Below, piece by piece: positions 5,849-8,614 of a stretch of 8,614 bases of DNA. Position 1 is the first letter of the stretch. Each line of letters opens with the position of its first letter. The notes beneath the pieces are model-generated. The model was not told the origin of the DNA. It ran no database searches and saw nothing but the letters and a program-made list of their open reading frames with translations. This DNA comes from Sulfurospirillum sp. (GTDB lineage Bacteria; Campylobacterota; Campylobacteria; Campylobacterales; QNZT01), in the NCBI GenBank assembly GCA_003978455.1, contig QNZT01000029.1:1-8614 (forward strand), written 5' to 3'. Position numbers and translations under genes: made by a program.

Positions 5849-7049
5849 TGTCGAGTCGAACCGCTTCGTTAAATTTATAGGTAAAGTTCGGCAAAACAGA
5901 GCGTACCGCCGTCCATGCAGAGAGTGACGGCACACCCATCGGATCACGGTGAAAATCTTCGTTTGCCGCCCGAAGCGAGTTGGTAAACTCTTTGATCGCC
6001 TGCAACTCTTTCTGCCTGTCATAGACCAACCCATTGACTTCAGAGATGACACTGTACTGGGCGATCGCCCGCTGCGCCTCTTCAAAATAGGTCGCCAGAA
6101 GGGCATTGAAACTGGCACTGGAGAAAGTCGTTCCGCTCTGGCTCATAATACGGAAAACCGTTTCGGCGATCTCTTTGGTCATCTTCGCCACACCACCCGC
6201 CGCTTCGGCGCCGAGATCCTGATGCTTGTGCTCATAACTCTCCATGATTTCGGATTGACAGATTCTCTTTTTGGAAGTATTTCTGTAGACTTCACTCAGC
6301 GTGGAGACTTCCAGACCCCATGTCGGCGATATCCGGATACCCCGTGCCAGCGAACGGATAAACGCAAACTCTCCCGAAAGCGCATACCGGAAACTGCCCA
6401 TATAGTCCAGATAACGGTTTTTGCCGAAAATCCGCTCCAGAGATTTCAGCAAAGGGGTATAAAAAAGTCTCGTCGCACGCCCGTGCACCCGATCTGTCAC
6501 TCTGGCATAGTACCCTTTGTTGAACTCAAAATCAAACCCCGGATGGACGATAGGATAGAGCAGTCTGGCGGGAATCTCCCGTGTATAGTTGACGATATCA
6601 CAGTCATGCACGGCGATAGCGTAGGCATCCTGATCGGAGAGGATATACCCCAGCATCATCCAGACATTGAGCCCTTTACCACGTATCCCGATCGACTGGA
6701 ATCCGGCTGCATCTAACTCCTCTTTCAACGCTTTTATCCGCGGACCGTCATTCCAGATCACATCCACTGGCGTGGGGATCTCAGACATCATCTTTTTCAC
6801 TTTTTCAAACTCTGTTTCGTTTGCCCTGTCCAGACCCAGTACAATACGATAGAGATACGTTACTCTTTTCAGCTCTTCGATGATCCTGCGCATCGCATCT
6901 GTCTCAAACTCACTGTAAAGTGCAGGCAGGATCAAAACCATATTGCGCCGCTTCGAGAGTTTGACCAACTCCGCTTCCATCTCTTCGACGGAACGGTTTC
7001 CCAGCTTCGGGATCGTCGTGATAACACCGTTTTGAAAAAAATCCGACAT
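5841..7049 (-). CDS. gpgS: Glucosyl-3-phosphoglycerate synthase (GT81 family)
   Basis: Transfers glucose from an NDP-glucose to D-3-phosphoglycerate, the first step of glucosylglycerate synthesis. The 402 residues show a GT-A fold: a nucleotide-binding start VLILPALYSEF (38-48), GIRGKGLNVWMMLGY (121-135), the metal-binding DCD (D149-D151) in VHDCDIVNY, then the family-characteristic KGYYARVTDRVHGRATRLFYTPL region (178-200), YMGSFRYALSGEFAF (216-230), WGLEVSTL (244-251) and the histidine-rich YEHKHQDLG (272-280). The start has AAGGAG four bases upstream, embedded in the last codons of the kinase gene. Only one base separates the two genes. GT81 members also include mannosylglycerate-related enzymes (GT55 is distinct); glucose as the donor sugar is inferred from galU and the phosphorylase next door. 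Confidence 0.92.
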   Translation of the reverse strand: MSDFFQNGVITTIPKLGNRSVEEMEAELVKLSKRRNMVLILPALYSEFETDAMRRIIEELKRVTYLYRIVLGLDRANETEFEKVKKMMSEIPTPVDVIWNDGPRIKALKEELDAAGFQSIGIRGKGLNVWMMLGYILSDQDAYAIAVHDCDIVNYTREIPARLLYPIVHPGFDFEFNKGYYARVTDRVHGRATRLFYTPLLKSLERIFGKNRYLDYMGSFRYALSGEFAFIRSLARGIRISPTWGLEVSTLSEVYRNTSKKRICQSEIMESYEHKHQDLGAEAAGGVAKMTKEIAETVFRIMSQSGTTFSSASFNALLATYFEEAQRAIAQYSVISEVNGLVYDRQKELQAIKEFTNSLRAANEDFHRDPMGVPSLSAWTAVRSVLPNFTYKFNEAVRLDNA

Positions 7050-7050
7050 A

Positions 7051-8460
7051 CTACTCCTTTATGAGGATCATGATATCCATGACATTGGTACCGCTTGCAC
7101 CGGTGCAGATCAGCGTACCATACTTCTGATGATAGTGATACGAATCATTATTGTCCAGATACCGGTCAATATCTTCATGAAGATCGGATTCATCCACTAC
7201 CGCACCTGCGGCATCGCTCATACCGTCTCTACCGTCCGTACCCCCGCTCAGAAAGGTAAATCTTCCCTCTCCCCGCATCGCTTTGAGTACCCAAAGCGCC
7301 AGCTCCTGGTTGCGCCCGCCTTTGCCGCTGCCTCTGACCTGAACCGTCGTCTCACCGCCGAAAAGCAGACAGAGCGGTGTATCGGCTTCATGAAACTGTG
7401 CGATACGTGCGATCTCTTTAGCCACATCCCGAACATCACCCCGAAGCCGGTCTGTGACGATTTTCGCTCTGTACCCCGCTTTTTCGGCTTCCGCAGCGAT
7501 CGCTTCAAGCGCCGTTTTGTTGGATGCCACCACTTCATGAACGATCCCCGGATCAACTACTTTCGGTGTTTCATGAGAACACTCTTCCAGCAAATTTCGT
7601 ACAGATGTGTTGACACTGTCCCACAGACCATATTGTACCAAAACACGCTTGGCATCCGCACAGGTACTGCTGTCGCAAAAGAGCGGTGCCGATCCGATCG
7701 CTTCGAGATCATCCCCGATCACGTCACTGATCACAAACACTTTCCCCTTCGCTTTTGTCAATGCCGCCAGTCTGCCGCCTTTAATCATCGAGAGATGCTT
7801 TCGCACGATATTCATCTCGTCGATCGATGCCCCGCTTTGCAGCAGCGCTTCGCTCACAGCCGTAAAATCCTCCAAACGCACCGGAGGTATCGGTTTTTCG
7901 ACCAGTGCGGAAGTACCGCCGGAGAGCAGATAGATAAAAACCTCATCCTCATTCAGCGCTGAAATCATCTTCATAAGCTTCTCTGCCGCTTCCACGCTTC
8001 TGGCGGACGGCAGCGGATGCGACGATGCAAAGATATTGAGTTCAGGCACATCCAATGCCATCAAGTCAAGAAAATTCAAGCGCGGTTCATCTGCGCGTGA
8101 GCCTTGCGCTGAGCAAAACTTAGCGTTAGCGTAGCTTTTGGGACTTTGTTCCAAAGGCGTTACCATGATGGTAACATCTGCGCGTGAGCCCTCCGCTGAG
8201 CAAAACTTAGCGTTAGCGTAGCTTTTGGGACTTTGTTCCAAAGGCGTTACCATGATGTCGCCAGGAGCGACCAGAAAACTCTCCTTTACCCGCACACCCT
8301 GTGCCAGCAGCGCTTTCGCCATACCGACCACCGCCTTGCCGGAACCAAGCAGCGTGATCTCCTGCCTTCTGAACGCCTCTACATCATAATGCAGATGTTC
8401 CGGTTGTACCGCGGCAACACCGCATGCGAAAAGGCTGCGCGCAGCAGCTTTATGATCCAT
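7051..8460 (-). CDS. gckA: Glycerate 2-kinase (GckA/TtuD, GK-MOFRL family) carrying a ~60-residue repeat insertion
   Basis: Phosphorylates D-glycerate with ATP. Class II (MOFRL) enzymes usually give 2-phosphoglycerate, which phosphoglycerate mutase links to 3-phosphoglycerate. The 469 residues show LLGSGKAVVGMAKALL (37-52), SSHPLP (146-151), LLSGGTSALVEKP (178-190), VRKHLSMIKGGRLA (219-232), ISDVIGDD (244-251), then the MOFRL part with LFGGETTV (366-373), GSGKGGRNQE (377-386), FLSGGTDGRDG (403-413) and CTGASGTNVMD (452-462). Residues about 69-126 are two near-identical 29-residue repeats absent from the family pattern. Removing them leaves about 411 residues, a normal length. The frame is intact and catalytic motifs are present, so the enzyme may still work. 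The start overlaps the upstream phosphatase gene by 11 bp; AGAGG lies nine bases upstream. Confidence 0.93.
   Translation of the reverse strand: MDHKAAARSLFACGVAAVQPEHLHYDVEAFRRQEITLLGSGKAVVGMAKALLAQGVRVKESFLVAPGDIMVTPLEQSPKSYANAKFCSAEGSRADVTIMVTPLEQSPKSYANAKFCSAQGSRADEPRLNFLDLMALDVPELNIFASSHPLPSARSVEAAEKLMKMISALNEDEVFIYLLSGGTSALVEKPIPPVRLEDFTAVSEALLQSGASIDEMNIVRKHLSMIKGGRLAALTKAKGKVFVISDVIGDDLEAIGSAPLFCDSSTCADAKRVLVQYGLWDSVNTSVRNLLEECSHETPKVVDPGIVHEVVASNKTALEAIAAEAEKAGYRAKIVTDRLRGDVRDVAKEIARIAQFHEADTPLCLLFGGETTVQVRGSGKGGRNQELALWVLKAMRGEGRFTFLSGGTDGRDGMSDAAGAVVDESDLHEDIDRYLDNNDSYHYHQKYGTLICTGASGTNVMDIMILIKE
7054..7059 (-). promoter_or_regulatory. Ribosome binding site of gpgS inside the kinase reading frame
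   Basis: The minus strand reads AAGGAG-TAGT-ATG. The AAG-GAG codons (Lys-Glu) end the kinase, TAG is its stop, one T follows, and ATG starts gpgS. The site fixes the gpgS start and shows the two genes are translated from one message. Confidence 0.8.
8107..8125 (+). repeat. Hairpin B of repeat unit 1 (copy at 8194-8212)
   Basis: CGCTGAG (8107-8113) pairs with CTTAGCG (8119-8125) around a CAAAA loop: seven pairs, with one G-U at 8111/8121. In unit 1 the next outward pair (8106/8126) is also G-U. On the minus strand these would be A-C mismatches, so the structure is better formed by a plus-strand transcript. It is followed by two tandem TTAGCG hexamers (8120-8131). Confidence 0.7.
8134..8158 (+). 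repeat. Hairpin A of repeat unit 1 (copy at 8221-8245)
   Basis: GCTTTTGGGAC (8134-8144) pairs with GTTCCAAAGGC (8148-8158) around a TTT loop: 11 consecutive pairs, including two G-U wobbles (8136/8156 and 8142/8150). On the minus strand, the kinase mRNA sense, both become mismatches. The copy at 8221-8245 is identical. Confidence 0.75.
8159..8175. repeat. 17-bp palindrome at the junction of the two repeat units
   Basis: GTTACCAT (8159-8166), a single G, then ATGGTAAC (8168-8175) form a perfect 8+1+8 inverted repeat exactly where unit 1 meets unit 2. At the outer end of unit 2 only the left arm survives (8246-8253, followed by GATGTCGCC), so the full palindrome exists only at the internal junction. 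Confidence 0.8.
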
Positions 8461-8614
8461 CTGCCAAAACCTCTTTCAGCGCTTCGTTCCAGCCCCTGCT
8501 CCCCTCACAGGGCGCTTTGACAAGATGCGGCAGCGAGAGGGGGATAAACGCTCCGCCATGCCGGGGAATAAGCACCGGGATATCCACCGCTTCAAGCATC
8601 GGTATATCGTTAAA
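8450..8614 (-). CDS. gpgP: HAD-family glucosyl/mannosyl-3-phosphoglycerate phosphatase, C-terminal 54 residues
   Basis: Only the end of this gene is inside the window. The minus strand reads FNDIPMLEAVDIPVLIPRHG and continues to GWNEALKEVLADGS and a TAA stop. The opening FNDIPMLEAVD is the last HAD motif as found in the mannosyl-3-phosphoglycerate phosphatase (MPGP) family, where the Asp after Asn binds Mg2+. The GWNEAL near the end also fits that family's C-terminus. The expected role is to remove phosphate from glucosyl-3-phosphoglycerate, giving glucosylglycerate, directly after GpgS in the pathway. Its stop overlaps the kinase start by 11 bp, showing co-transcription. Specificity for glucosyl over mannosyl substrate is inferred from the neighbours. 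Confidence 0.8.
   Translation of the reverse strand, partial: FNDIPMLEAVDIPVLIPRHGGAFIPLSLPHLVKAPCEGSRGWNEALKEVLADGS

Larger units (their letters stand above)
8088..8257. repeat. Tandem array of two 87-bp palindrome-bearing repeat units inside the kinase gene
   Basis: Unit 1 spans 8088-8174 and unit 2 spans 8175-8257. Over the shared 83 bases they differ at only two positions (8104/8191 and 8106/8193), changing one residue (Gln to Glu) of the encoded peptide. The period of 87 bp equals 29 codons, so copy-number change keeps the kinase in frame. In the kinase frame each unit encodes I-M-V-T-P-L-E-Q-S-P-K-S-Y-A-N-A-K-F-C-S and onward to R-A-D. The other five frames each contain a stop. Similarity to the copy near 1781 extends about nine bases beyond the array on the 8079 side, so the original inserted element probably began near 8079. 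Confidence 0.95.

Noticed and set aside
5849..6118. An 89-residue N-terminal extension of the phosphorylase
   Set aside because: This stretch is gpgS read in another frame, is rich in arginine and serine without conserved motifs, and disappears when the start at 5848 is used, which overlaps the gpgS stop by 8 bp.
7172..7185. Second occurrence of the palindrome ATCTTCATGAAGAT found upstream of the peroxiredoxin gene
   Set aside because: Here it encodes DLHEDI in the MOFRL domain of the kinase with no promoter nearby, so it is most likely coincidence.
8079..8257. CRISPR array
   Set aside because: Only two units, 87 bp long, directly abutting with no unique spacers, and located inside a coding gene.

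Overview
The window looks like chromosomal DNA of a marine or sulfidic-habitat Campylobacterota (Epsilonproteobacteria) member, with Sulfurovum or Sulfurimonas relatives the best guess. This rests on the AhpC-type peroxiredoxin, which as I recall the family closely resembles the Helicobacter/Campylobacter type, together with AT-rich promoters beside moderately GC-rich genes. It is an inference from protein character, not a database match.

Left part (1-3310): a set of mostly unrelated housekeeping genes. The metK gene (minus strand, C-terminus cut by the window edge) diverges from a typical 2-Cys peroxiredoxin gene, with a 158-base regulatory gap that holds a perfect 14-bp palindrome. Next come rplU and ridA on the minus strand, then a small outer-membrane beta-barrel gene on the plus strand, which ends in a strong hairpin shared with the convergent galU. 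The usual partner of rplU, rpmA, does not follow it. Between the rplU stop and its terminator lies a degenerate piece of a dispersed repeat.

Right part (3307-8614): one tightly packed minus-strand operon whose reading order is gpgP (partial HAD phosphatase) > glycerate 2-kinase > gpgS (GT81 glucosyl-3-phosphoglycerate synthase) > GH13_18 glucosylglycerate phosphorylase > galU. All junctions overlap or touch. Together the products form a closed cycle for the compatible solute glucosylglycerate. GalU makes UDP-glucose from glucose-1-phosphate, GpgS joins glucose to 3-phosphoglycerate, and GpgP removes the phosphate. The phosphorylase then returns glucose-1-phosphate plus glycerate, and the kinase returns glycerate to the phosphoglycerate pool. 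The order implies a system that can both build and withdraw the osmolyte while conserving the glucose-1-phosphate bond.

The most unusual object is a tandem pair of 87-bp palindrome-bearing repeats (8088-8257) inserted in frame inside the glycerate kinase gene. They add about 58-62 residues between two conserved parts of the enzyme. Only one of the six frames of the unit is open, and it is the one used. The unit holds two hairpins whose imperfect pairs are all G-U wobbles on the plus strand, which is antisense to the kinase. A 25-base exact piece of the same sequence family recurs about 6.3 kb away beside rplU. This resembles the logic of Rickettsia palindromic elements, coding-region-invading repeats, in an unrelated phylum.
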